64,000 bases of DNA from Tepidicella xavieri (GTDB lineage: Bacteria; Pseudomonadota; Gammaproteobacteria; Burkholderiales; Burkholderiaceae_C), in NCBI RefSeq assembly GCF_004363315.1, contig NZ_SNYL01000011.1, forward strand, positions 30,315-94,314. Direction: 5' to 3'. The notes under the pieces are model-generated. The model was given only the letters and a program-made list of their open reading frames with translations, was not told the origin of the DNA and made no database searches. The position numbers and the translations under genes were made by a program. Of the stretch, positions 54,115-62,627 are shown one piece after another (position 1 is the first letter of the stretch; each line of letters starts with the position of its first letter).

Positions 54115-56867
54115 TGCAGTACGGCTTTCAACGTTTGGTCCTGCTGGGCAGTGCCGGCTACTCGCGCGCCGAGCTGCCGCTCGATGGCGCGGTCTCGCTG
54201 GTGGCGCCCAACAATACCGGCAAGACCAGTCTGATCAATGCCTTGCAGTTCCTGCTGATCATCGACCGCCGCCGCATGGATTTTGGGGCGCACGACGTGG
54301 ACAAGAGCCGGCGCTTCTATTTCCCCAACAACAGCGCCTATGTGCTGCTGGAGGTGTCGCTGCCGGAGTCTGGCACCGTGGTGCTGGGCTGCGTGGGCAA
54401 AGGCGTGAGCTTCGAGTACGAGTATTTCGCCTATGCCGGGCCCCTGAAGGTCGAGGAGTTTTGCTTGCCGGATGGTACTCTGGTAGCGCAACCGCAACTG
54501 GCCAGCCATCTGGCGAGCTTTGGGCGCCGGGTGTTCAGCTACAGCAGCAGCGAATTCGCCGACATGGTCTATGGCGGGCGCAGCCGCAAGCTTGCCAGTC
54601 AGCAGGATTTCTGCGTTTTCCGGCTGGAGCACGCCGGCGATGCCAGCGTGTTTCAGCGGGTGCTGACCCGCACGCTGCGCCTGGACAAGCTGCGCTCCAG
54701 CGAGGTCAAGGACTATCTGCTGCAGATTTTCCGGCGCGACCTGCCGGATGCCAGCATCGACTTCAAGGCAGAATGGGACAAGGCGTTTGCCGACCTCAAC
54801 GCCGAACGCAGCCAGTACCTGGCCGCCGTGCGGCTGCGAGCCACCCTGGACGACCTGGAGCAAAAGCAAGAGGCCCGCTTGGTGTTGCGCGGCAAATGGC
54901 TGTGCTGGCGCCCCCTGATCGACGCGGCACTGGGTCAGTGGCAACAGCATTACGAGACCCGCCAGCAAACCTTGCAGCACGAGCTGGCGCAGTGCGATGC
55001 CGAGCTAACCCGCCTGCGCGAACAGGATATGCAGTCGGCACGTGAGCAGTATCAATGCGAGCAGGAGCGCAAGCAGCTGATCGCGCAGTGCGAGCAATTG
55101 CGCGCACTGCAACAGCGCTTTGCCTTGATTGCCGATCGATCCATGCTGGAGAAGCATCGTCGTGATTTGCAGGAGCAGCGCGATGCGCTGGTGGTACGGA
55201 TCGGCCAGGCCCAGAGCCGCACGCCAGCGGCCATCGAGCGCGAGCTGGCGCGGATCGAACGGGAATCCGCGCAGCTGACGCAGGAGTTGCGCACCCAGGG
55301 GCAGAACCTCTATCAGCAACTGGCCAGTGTCGTATCTGCGGAACAGCTCAACGCGCTGAACAAGGTGCTGGCCAAGCCGGTACTGACCCTGGGCAGCGAG
55401 GATTTCCGCCTCGATGGTGACGCCCTGCTGGCGGCCTTGGCCGATACGAATGCCAGTCAACTCCATTGGCCGGGCCTGCAACTGCGGCTGGAAGCCCTGC
55501 CGGCCCAGTATCAGCAACGGACCCTGGCGGAACTGCGCGAATGGCAGCAGGAGTTGCAGCAACAGCAGGCGCAGCTGCAAGAACAATTGGCCACCGCCCA
55601 GGCGCTGGAAAACGTGAAACAGCAACGCCAGGCGCTGGAGCAGCAACTGGCCGAACTGGATGCCGAATTGCGGGACTACACGCACATGCAGGACTTGCAG
55701 CGCAGCGAGGCCGAGCGCGAGGAGCGGTTGCAGACACTGACGAAAAAACTCGCTGAACTCGACGCCAGTCTGGCGCAGTCGGCCGAGCGGCACCGCGCAT
55801 GGGATCGGCAGCGGCAGCAGCGGCAACAAGATTTGGCGGCCCTGCAGCAGCAACACCGCCTGATCGAGCAGCGCCGTCATCAGCGCATCGACCACGAAGG
55901 CCCTTTCACCTGGCTGGCCGAGTTGCCACACCACCCCTGGCTGGCCCAGCCCGAGTTCGCGCTGGAGCAACTGGCCGATCGGCTGCAGACCTATCTGACT
56001 GACTGCCGCCAGTTGCTGGAGCTCGACGAGCAGATTCGCCATTTGCTGGGTGAAATCCATGCCGGCGGATTGACCAAGTACCAGTTTGTCGGCGAACCGG
56101 AAAGCGAGATTGCTCGCCTCGTTGAATTTGCCCATCACCTGCCGCAGGAAGCCGAAGCCCTGGAAAAGAAGGTACGCTCGGCGGTGGTGAATGTGGCCGC
56201 CTGCCTGCGCGAGCTGCGTGACGGCCTGTTTGCCTTCAAGCGCCGGATGCGCGAGTTCAACCGCAAGATCAGCGGCCGACAACTCTCCGACCTGGCCGTG
56301 TTCAAGATCGAACCCGAGGACGAAACCCTGCTGGTGGAGGCCATCGAGCTACTGATCAATACCGCTGCCACCGTGGACAGCGGCGAAACCTTCGAGCTGT
56401 TCAACCAGCAGAGCGTCCTTGACGACGAGCAGATCAATCGCGCCAAGACCCTGCTGATCGAAGAGGGCAATGCCCGCCACGGCCTGCGCGTGGCCGACCT
56501 GTTTCGCCTGCGCTTCTGGGTCGGCAAGGCAGATCGCGAGCCGGAAGCCTTCGATGACCTCGACAGTGCCGCTTCCAATGGCACCGTACTGATGGCCAAA
56601 CTGGTGACGGGGCTGGCGATGCTGCATCTGATGCAGGATCAGCGTCGCCCCATCCAGGGCATCTGCTACCTGGACGAAGCCCTGGCGCTGGACGCCCGCA
56701 ATCAGCGCAGCCTGATCGACACGGCGGCGGAGTTCGGTTTCTCGCTGATTTTTGCCTCACCCGCGCCGCTGACGACCGTGCGCTACTGCGTGCCGATTCA
56801 CACGCGCAACGGCAGCAACCAGATCAGCCGTCATAGCTGGCAGATCATCGAACCGCTGGACGCCTGA
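54114..56867 (+). CDS. jetC: Wadjet/Mks JetC (MukB/SMC-like ATPase)
   Basis: A 917-residue SMC-like protein. Walker A is APNNTGKTSL at residues 31-40. Long Gln/Glu/Arg-rich coiled coils span about residues 270-720. The C-terminal head has SNGTVLMAKLVTGLAML (signature region) and the Walker B/D-loop CYLDEALALD near residue 850. As the loop-extruding motor, it would detect small circular DNA for JetD to cut. Its length is typical of short-armed JetC/MksB rather than MukB (about 1480). Confidence 0.9.
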   Translation: MQYGFQRLVLLGSAGYSRAELPLDGAVSLVAPNNTGKTSLINALQFLLIIDRRRMDFGAHDVDKSRRFYFPNNSAYVLLEVSLPESGTVVLGCVGKGVSFEYEYFAYAGPLKVEEFCLPDGTLVAQPQLASHLASFGRRVFSYSSSEFADMVYGGRSRKLASQQDFCVFRLEHAGDASVFQRVLTRTLRLDKLRSSEVKDYLLQIFRRDLPDASIDFKAEWDKAFADLNAERSQYLAAVRLRATLDDLEQKQEARLVLRGKWLCWRPLIDAALGQWQQHYETRQQTLQHELAQCDAELTRLREQDMQSAREQYQCEQERKQLIAQCEQLRALQQRFALIADRSMLEKHRRDLQEQRDALVVRIGQAQSRTPAAIERELARIERESAQLTQELRTQGQNLYQQLASVVSAEQLNALNKVLAKPVLTLGSEDFRLDGDALLAALADTNASQLHWPGLQLRLEALPAQYQQRTLAELREWQQELQQQQAQLQEQLATAQALENVKQQRQALEQQLAELDAELRDYTHMQDLQRSEAEREERLQTLTKKLAELDASLAQSAERHRAWDRQRQQRQQDLAALQQQHRLIEQRRHQRIDHEGPFTWLAELPHHPWLAQPEFALEQLADRLQTYLTDCRQLLELDEQIRHLLGEIHAGGLTKYQFVGEPESEIARLVEFAHHLPQEAEALEKKVRSAVVNVAACLRELRDGLFAFKRRMREFNRKISGRQLSDLAVFKIEPEDETLLVEAIELLINTAATVDSGETFELFNQQSVLDDEQINRAKTLLIEEGNARHGLRVADLFRLRFWVGKADREPEAFDDLDSAASNGTVLMAKLVTGLAMLHLMQDQRRPIQGICYLDEALALDARNQRSLIDTAAEFGFSLIFASPAPLTTVRYCVPIHTRNGSNQISRHSWQIIEPLDA

Positions 56868-56869
56868 GC

Positions 56870-57733
56870 ATGGATCGAACCCTGCGCGCAGCCTTGCTCA
56901 AACTGCATGGCCAACAAGCCCTGCCGGCCAGCCATTTCACCGCCGCTCAGCGCAGCGCTCTGGATCGCTTTGCCCGGCAGACAGGAGCGGTAATCTGCCA
57001 GCGTCAGGGGCGCGGTGATGTTTACCGTGTCAGCGATCCGCGACTATTCGATATCCATCTGAGCGCACTCTCCCCCCAAGTCGGGATGCTGGCCACGGAC
57101 GACCTGCCGCTGCGGGCGCAACACATCGCCCACGCGCGCGACAGCAAAGCGCGCAATCATCAGCATGAGTGTTACTACCCCTTGCTCAAGGCCGTTGGCG
57201 AAAAGGTACTTTGGCGGCAAGGCGAGCGCGGGTGCGAACTGCCACTGAGCCAGCTCACGCACCAGTTCGGCGCTGCCAGCCTGTGCATCGAAACGGGCGA
57301 TACCTGGCAAAGCGGGCAGCCGCTCTGGCTGGTGGAGAACCAGGCGCTGTTTGACCGCACGGACTGGCTGCCAGTGGGAACGCAAGCCACCCTGCTGTAC
57401 TACGGCGGACAGCTCGATGGCCGGTTACTCGCCTGGCTGGGGCAGCGCCCACGCGCCAGCCGTGTCGTGCTGTTCCCGGACTATGACGGTGTGGGGCTGG
57501 CCAATTTCGCGCGGCTCTATGCACAGTTGGGCGATGCCTGCGAATGTTGGCTGATGCCGGACTGGCCCAGCAAGCTGGCGCGCTATGGCAGCCAGCGGCT
57601 GTGGCAGGATACGTTGCCCGAGTTCACCCGTGCCGTGCCACAACTGCCGGAGGCATTAGGCCCGCTGATCGAACAGATGCGCCAAACCGGACTGGCGCTC
57701 GAACAGGAAGCGGTGTGGCTGCCGGCCGAGTAG
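56870..57733 (+). CDS. jetD: Wadjet/Mks JetD (TOPRIM nuclease)
   Basis: A 287-residue protein. The TOPRIM domain has the conserved Glu in WLVENQALF and the DxD motif in VVLFPDYDGVGLANFARL. The first ~100 residues hold a winged-helix-like region. JetD is the nuclease that cleaves plasmids entrapped by JetABC. It is shorter than many JetD proteins (about 380-400), with the N-terminal arm apparently reduced. It starts two bases after jetC. Confidence 0.85.
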   Translation: MDRTLRAALLKLHGQQALPASHFTAAQRSALDRFARQTGAVICQRQGRGDVYRVSDPRLFDIHLSALSPQVGMLATDDLPLRAQHIAHARDSKARNHQHECYYPLLKAVGEKVLWRQGERGCELPLSQLTHQFGAASLCIETGDTWQSGQPLWLVENQALFDRTDWLPVGTQATLLYYGGQLDGRLLAWLGQRPRASRVVLFPDYDGVGLANFARLYAQLGDACECWLMPDWPSKLARYGSQRLWQDTLPEFTRAVPQLPEALGPLIEQMRQTGLALEQEAVWLPAE

Positions 57734-57759
57734 CCGCTTTGGCCGCAAGCACTCAATCG

Positions 57760-57825
57760 CATTCTGTATTTAAAAGACATTAAAATGATATTTAGTCATG
57801 ATTTGAATATATAAGAGCCAAAAAA
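57760..57825 (+). promoter_or_regulatory. AT-rich control region of hipBA
   Basis: About 65 bases of strongly AT-rich sequence, unlike anything nearby. TATATA (57808-57813) and TAAAAT (57781-57786) could be -10 elements. Several short partial dyads occur, such as GACATTAAA against TTTAGTC. HipB-type repressors bind dyads in their own promoter, so this is probably an autoregulated promoter. Exact sites are not resolved. Confidence 0.45.
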
Positions 57826-58137
57826 ATGACTTTTTGTCTATCGACTCCCGCTGAAATCCTGCACGCGCTGGGTGTGCGTCTGCGCGAGCAGCGGCTTGCC
57901 CAGGCGCTGACGCAGCGTGAACTGGCGCAAATGGCTGGGCTGTCGCTGGGGGCGTTGCGCAAACTCGAAAGCAACGGCCAGTGCTCGTTGGAAACGCTGG
58001 TCCGCGTCGTGCAGGCGCTGGGCTTGCTGGACGAGTTGGACGATCTTTTCGTCCTCAAGCGCCAATCCATCGCCCAGATGGAGCGGGCGGAGTTGGCCCA
58101 TCGGCGCCAGCGCGCGCCGCGCAAGAGAACACCATGA
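57826..58137 (+). CDS. hipB: HipB-like Xre antitoxin/repressor
   Basis: A 103-residue protein with an Xre helix-turn-helix at residues about 15-70 (VRLREQRLAQALTQRELAQMAGLSLGALRKLES). A basic C-terminal tail (RRQRAPRKRTP) follows. It overlaps the kinase gene by ATGA. It would repress its own promoter and neutralise HipA. The Shine-Dalgarno site is weak. Confidence 0.88.
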   Translation: MTFCLSTPAEILHALGVRLREQRLAQALTQRELAQMAGLSLGALRKLESNGQCSLETLVRVVQALGLLDELDDLFVLKRQSIAQMERAELAHRRQRAPRKRTP

Positions 58138-59357
58138 AGCGGCTGACGGTGCATTATTGCGGGTGGGGAGAAGACTGGCCGTTGGGACGCTTGGCCGATG
58201 ACGGGCAAACCCTGCTCTTCGAATATGTTCCCGAAGCCCTTTCTCAAGGCTTGGAGCTGTCGCCTTTGCACCTCAAGCTGCGCGCCGATGCCTACGGAGG
58301 CTTTCCGGCCCATTTGCATCGCCTCCCCGGCTTGATTGCCGACAGCCTGCCGGACGGCTGGGGTTTGCTGCTGATGGATCGCTTGTTCCGTCAACAGGGT
58401 TTGCGCCATCCCGGACCACTGGACCGGCTGGCCTTCATTGGCGAGCGCGCGATGGGCGCGTTGCGCTTCGTTCCGGCCAGCGACGCTGACATTCGGGAAC
58501 CCGACTGGTCCTTGCTGGCGCTGGCCGAGCAAAGCCGTCTCGCGCTCGCGGGCGAGGCGGGGGCAGCCCTGCGCGAGCTCGCGCTCACCGGCGGCTCACC
58601 GCAAGGGGCTCGACCCAAAGCCTTGGTGCAGTACGATGCAATGACCGGGCAAGTCAGCACCCGTCCAGATGCGCCCGGCAGCCCCTGGCTGGTCAAGTTC
58701 CCGGCGCAGAACGAACACAAGGAGGTCTGCGTCATCGAGCAGCTCTATGCCGAGCTGGCTCGGGATTGCGGACTGGATGTGCCCGAAAGTCGCTGGTTCG
58801 ACCTTGGCCCTGAACTGGCCGCCTTCGGCGTCGCGCGCTTCGACCGGGAAGGTGGGCACCGTGTCCCGGTGCACAGTCTGGCTGGATTGTTGCAGGTGGA
58901 TTTTCGCCTGCCCGGTGCCACCGACTACACCGCTTTCTTGCGGGCTACCCGTTTCCTGACGCGCGACGAGCGCGAAGTGGAGAAAGCCTACGCGCGAGCC
59001 GTCTTCAATGTGCTTTTCCACAACCGTGACGACCATCCCAAGAACTTCGCGTGGCGTCTTGGGCCTGACCGGCGCTGGCGTCTGGCGCCGGCATTCGACC
59101 TGACCTTCAGCGAAGGCCCGATGGGCCAGCATCACCTGGACGTTTGCGGCGAAGGTGCCGCCATCGAACGCCGGCATTTATTGCGTCTGGCGGAGGAAGG
59201 TGGCATCCCAAGGAAACGGGTGGAAGAGGTCATCGACCGGATGTTGCTCCAAGCCAGCGCATTGGGCGAGCGCTTTGAGCGCGTGCCGATTCGCCATCAA
59301 GTGGCGCGGCAGATCACGGCCGCCGTGGATGCTTGCCGTCGGCGACTGCAGGGCTGA
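58134..59357 (+). CDS. hipA: HipA-like Ser/Thr kinase toxin
   Basis: A 407-residue kinase of the HipA family, near the E. coli length (440). It has the Gly-rich loop GGSPQGARPKALV, the ATP-site Lys in WLVKFPAQNEHKEVCVIE, the catalytic HNRDDHPKNFAW and the metal-binding PAFDLTFSEGP. All residues needed for activity appear present. HipA of E. coli phosphorylates glutamyl-tRNA synthetase; here the target is unknown. The gene lies just after the Wadjet operon and converges on the patatin gene. Confidence 0.92.
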   Translation: MKRLTVHYCGWGEDWPLGRLADDGQTLLFEYVPEALSQGLELSPLHLKLRADAYGGFPAHLHRLPGLIADSLPDGWGLLLMDRLFRQQGLRHPGPLDRLAFIGERAMGALRFVPASDADIREPDWSLLALAEQSRLALAGEAGAALRELALTGGSPQGARPKALVQYDAMTGQVSTRPDAPGSPWLVKFPAQNEHKEVCVIEQLYAELARDCGLDVPESRWFDLGPELAAFGVARFDREGGHRVPVHSLAGLLQVDFRLPGATDYTAFLRATRFLTRDEREVEKAYARAVFNVLFHNRDDHPKNFAWRLGPDRRWRLAPAFDLTFSEGPMGQHHLDVCGEGAAIERRHLLRLAEEGGIPRKRVEEVIDRMLLQASALGERFERVPIRHQVARQITAAVDACRRRLQG

Positions 59358-59388
59358 AGGCAGGCCATCGCTTGACCCCGGCCCACCC

Positions 59389-60411
59389 TCACTCAAACAG
59401 GGCCTCCCAGTCCACGCTGCTGTGCCGTCCGATGGCCGAGCGGTGGGTTTGTAGCCAGGCCAGGGCGCGTTCGCGGCCGAGTTGGTGCAACTGCTCGAAA
59501 AACCGGCGGTGCACGGCGAGCCGGCTTTCGGCGGGCTGTTCGCTCAGAAGGTCGCTCGCTTCGATGAGGTGAAACCGGGTGCGGGCCAGGCGGCGCTCCA
59601 GCGGGCCACGCCGCCACCAGGCGGTGGCCTGGATGTGCCGATGCCATTGGGCGTACATGCGCATTTCGCGCAGGAAATTCGCATGGAAGGCCAGTTCCAG
59701 GGTGCGTTGCCGGATGGCCTGCGCGGTCTGCGGGGTTTCGGGGTGCTGCAAGGGAGCCAGCAGCACCAGCAGGATGTCGGCCGCGCTGCAGTCGTGCAGC
59801 AGTGGATAGACGGCTGGGTTGGCGGCATAGCCGCCGTCCCAGTACGGTTCGCCGTCGATCACCACGGTGCGGTGTAGCATGGGCAGGCAGGCCGAGGCCA
59901 GCACCGTGTCGGCGCTGAGCTCGGCGGTGCGAAACAATCGCAATTTCCCGGTGTTGACGTGCGTGGCGGCGATGAACAGCCGCACCGGGGCGCTGCGGCG
60001 CAGGCGCGCGAAATCCACCTGGGCATGCAGGATGTCGCGCAGCGGGTTCAGGTCCAGGGGGTTGATCTGCTCGGGCGTGAAGTGCTGGCTCCAGTGCAGC
60101 AGCATCCGCCAGGCTGGCACGAGCACATAGCGACGGCCGTCGGCGCTGGGCTGGGCCACTTCGAAGGGCAGGCTGTCGGCCACGGCCATCCAGAACGCCC
60201 GCAGCGCTTGCCGGGCGGCTGGTGGGCCGCCTTCGGCCAGGCCGTGGGCCAGCACCACCGCGTTCATGGCGCCGGCGCTGGTGCCGCTGACGCCATCGAA
60301 CGCGCAGCCGTGCTCCAGCAGGGCGTCGAGCACGCCCCAGGTGAAGGCCCCGTGGGCCCCACCCCCTTGCAGGGCCAGGCTCAGGCGAGGCGGTCGGATG
60401 GGCCATGGCAT
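59389..60411 (-). CDS. Patatin-like phospholipase
   Basis: A 340-residue lipid acyl hydrolase. It shows the oxyanion hole LALQGGGAHGAFTWGVL, the nucleophile motif GTSAGAMNA (GxSxG) and the catalytic Asp in YWDGGYAANPA. The start at 60411 is chosen because GGGAGG lies nine bases upstream. It probably acts on membrane lipids in the cytoplasm. A role in defence is conceivable because of its position beside Wadjet and HipBA, but similar genes are common elsewhere. Confidence 0.88.
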   Translation of the reverse strand: MPWPIRPPRLSLALQGGGAHGAFTWGVLDALLEHGCAFDGVSGTSAGAMNAVVLAHGLAEGGPPAARQALRAFWMAVADSLPFEVAQPSADGRRYVLVPAWRMLLHWSQHFTPEQINPLDLNPLRDILHAQVDFARLRRSAPVRLFIAATHVNTGKLRLFRTAELSADTVLASACLPMLHRTVVIDGEPYWDGGYAANPAVYPLLHDCSAADILLVLLAPLQHPETPQTAQAIRQRTLELAFHANFLREMRMYAQWHRHIQATAWWRRGPLERRLARTRFHLIEASDLLSEQPAESRLAVHRRFFEQLHQLGRERALAWLQTHRSAIGRHSSVDWEALFE

Positions 60412-60632
60412 GGCAAGAAGCCTCCCGGAACGCATGCCATCGCCGTTTCCAGGTTGCGGGCAAGGGCGATGGGCAGCCGATCCCGGCATCGTAACCGCGT
60501 CGCCGCTGGGGCGTGAACTTTTGTCGCCATGCCCTGTCGGACAGTCGGGTCGGTGCCACAGCCCGGTTGCCAAAGGGCGTCGATGGTGGAAACATCCGAT
60601 GCCAGAGTCCGTTGCAGAAAGGAAGGTGTGCC

Positions 60633-62555
60633 ATGTCCATCTTCGCCCACTACCAGAGCCGCTTCGAGGCCACGCAGGAAGAGGAAATGTCGCTGCAGGA
60701 CTACCTCGAACTGTGCCGGCGCGACCCTCGGGCCTATGCCAGCGTGGCCGAACGCATGCTGCTGGCCATCGGAGAGCCGGAACTGGTCGATACCCGGACC
60801 GACCCGCGCTTGTCACGCCTGTTTGCCAACAAGGTCATCAAGATTTACCCGGCTTTCCGCGAGTTCTACGGCATGGAGGAGACGATCGAGAGCATCGTGG
60901 CCTATTTCCGCCATGCGGCGCAGGGCCTGGAGGAGAAGAAGCAGATCCTTTACCTGTTGGGGCCGGTGGGCGGGGGCAAGTCCTCGCTGGCGGAAAAACT
61001 CAAGTCGCTGCTGGAGAAAGTGCCGTTTTACGCCATCAAGGGCTCTCCCGTGCATGAGTCGCCGCTGGGCCTGTTCAATCCCGACGAAGACGGCCATTTA
61101 TTGGAGCAAGATTACGGCATTCCGCGACGCTACCTCAATGCCGTGATGAGCCCCTGGGCCGTCAAGCGCCTGCACGAGTTTGGCGGCGATGTGACGCGCT
61201 TTCGCGTGGTCAAGCTCTACCCTTCGGTACTGCGCCAGATCGCGATTTCCAAGACCGAGCCGGGCGACGAGAACAACCAGGACATCTCCTCGCTGGTGGG
61301 CAAGATCGACATCCGCAAGCTGGAGTCCTACTCGCAAAACGACCCGGATGCCTACAGCTATTCGGGCGGGCTGTGCCTGGCCAACCGGGGCCTGATGGAA
61401 TTCGTGGAAATGTTCAAGGCCCCCATCAAGGTGCTGCACCCGCTGCTGACCGCCACCCAGGAGGGCAATTACAAGGGCACGGAAGGCTTTGGCGCCATTC
61501 CTTTCGACGGCACGATCCTGGCCCATTCCAACGAGGCCGAGTGGCAGACCTTCAAGAACAATCGCAACAACGAAGCCTTCATCGACCGGATCTACATCGT
61601 CAAGGTGCCGTACTGCCTGCGGGTGTCTGACGAGGTGCGCATTTATGAAAAGCTCATTCGCAACTCGTCGCTGGCCCATGCCCCTTGCGCGCCCGATACG
61701 CTGCGCATGATGGCCGAATTCGCCGTGCTCTCGCGCCTGAAGGAGCCCGAAAACTCCTCCATTTACTCCAAGATGCGGGTGTACGACGGCGAAAACCTCA
61801 AGGACACCGACCCCAAAGCCAAGAGCCTGCAGGAATACCGCGACTTCGCCGGGGTGGACGAGGGCATGACGGGCTTGTCCACGCGCTTTGCCTTCAAGAT
61901 TCTGTCGAAGGTTTTCAACTTCGACCACCGCGAGGTGGCGGCCAACCCAGTGCACCTGATGTACGTGCTGGAGCAGCAGATCGAGCAGGCGCAGTTTCCG
62001 CCCGAGGTGGAGGAAAGCTATCGCCGCTTCCTCAAGGAATACCTGGCGCCGCGTTATGCCGAATTCATCGGCAAGGAGATCCAGACCGCCTACCTGGAGA
62101 GCTACTCCGAGTACGGCCAGAACGTGTTCGACCGCTACGTCACCTACGCCGATTTCTGGATCCAGGACCAGGAGTTCCGCGACCCCAACACCGGCGAGAT
62201 GCTGGACCGCCAGGCGCTCAACGACGAGTTGGAAAAGATCGAGAAGCCCGCCGGCATCTCCAACCCGAAAGACTTCCGCAACGAGGTGGTCAACTTCGTG
62301 CTGCGCGCCAGGGCCAAGAACGACGGGCGCAACCCGAGCTGGACCAGTTACGAAAAGCTGCGCGCCGTCATCGAGAAGAAGATGTTCTCCAACACCGAGG
62401 ACCTGCTCCCGGTGATTTCCTTCAACGCCAAGGCCAGCGCCGAGGAGCAGAAAAAACACCAGGACTTCGTCAATCGCATGGTGGCCAAAGGCTATACCGA
62501 AAGCCAGGTACGGCTGCTGGCCGAATGGTATCTGCGGGTGCGCAAGTCCTCCTGA
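60633..62555 (+). CDS. prkA: PrkA/YeaG-family serine protein kinase
   Basis: A 640-residue protein, the expected length. An N-terminal AAA-like PrkA domain has the P-loop LGPVGGGKSSLAEKL. The conserved GFGAIPFDGTILAHSNEAEW and FAFKILSKVFNFD follow, then the C-terminal kinase-like PrkA domain. In enterobacteria YeaG works with YeaH in nutrient and nitrogen stress. AAAGGAAGG precedes the ATG at 60633. The gene pairs with yeaH, 72 bases downstream. Confidence 0.93.
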   Translation: MSIFAHYQSRFEATQEEEMSLQDYLELCRRDPRAYASVAERMLLAIGEPELVDTRTDPRLSRLFANKVIKIYPAFREFYGMEETIESIVAYFRHAAQGLEEKKQILYLLGPVGGGKSSLAEKLKSLLEKVPFYAIKGSPVHESPLGLFNPDEDGHLLEQDYGIPRRYLNAVMSPWAVKRLHEFGGDVTRFRVVKLYPSVLRQIAISKTEPGDENNQDISSLVGKIDIRKLESYSQNDPDAYSYSGGLCLANRGLMEFVEMFKAPIKVLHPLLTATQEGNYKGTEGFGAIPFDGTILAHSNEAEWQTFKNNRNNEAFIDRIYIVKVPYCLRVSDEVRIYEKLIRNSSLAHAPCAPDTLRMMAEFAVLSRLKEPENSSIYSKMRVYDGENLKDTDPKAKSLQEYRDFAGVDEGMTGLSTRFAFKILSKVFNFDHREVAANPVHLMYVLEQQIEQAQFPPEVEESYRRFLKEYLAPRYAEFIGKEIQTAYLESYSEYGQNVFDRYVTYADFWIQDQEFRDPNTGEMLDRQALNDELEKIEKPAGISNPKDFRNEVVNFVLRARAKNDGRNPSWTSYEKLRAVIEKKMFSNTEDLLPVISFNAKASAEEQKKHQDFVNRMVAKGYTESQVRLLAEWYLRVRKSS

Positions 62556-62627
62556 GCGCGGCGGGCATGGGCGGCGCACGCCTGCCGCCCATGCGGCGTG
62601 GCGCGCAGGTGCCGGGGGAGAGGGATC

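Noticed and set aside
60590..60632. A sigma-54-like sequence (TGCCAGAG...TTGCAG) before prkA, of interest because enterobacterial yeaGH is sigma-54 dependent
   Set aside because: The -24 GG is missing and the site would leave almost no leader before the ATG.
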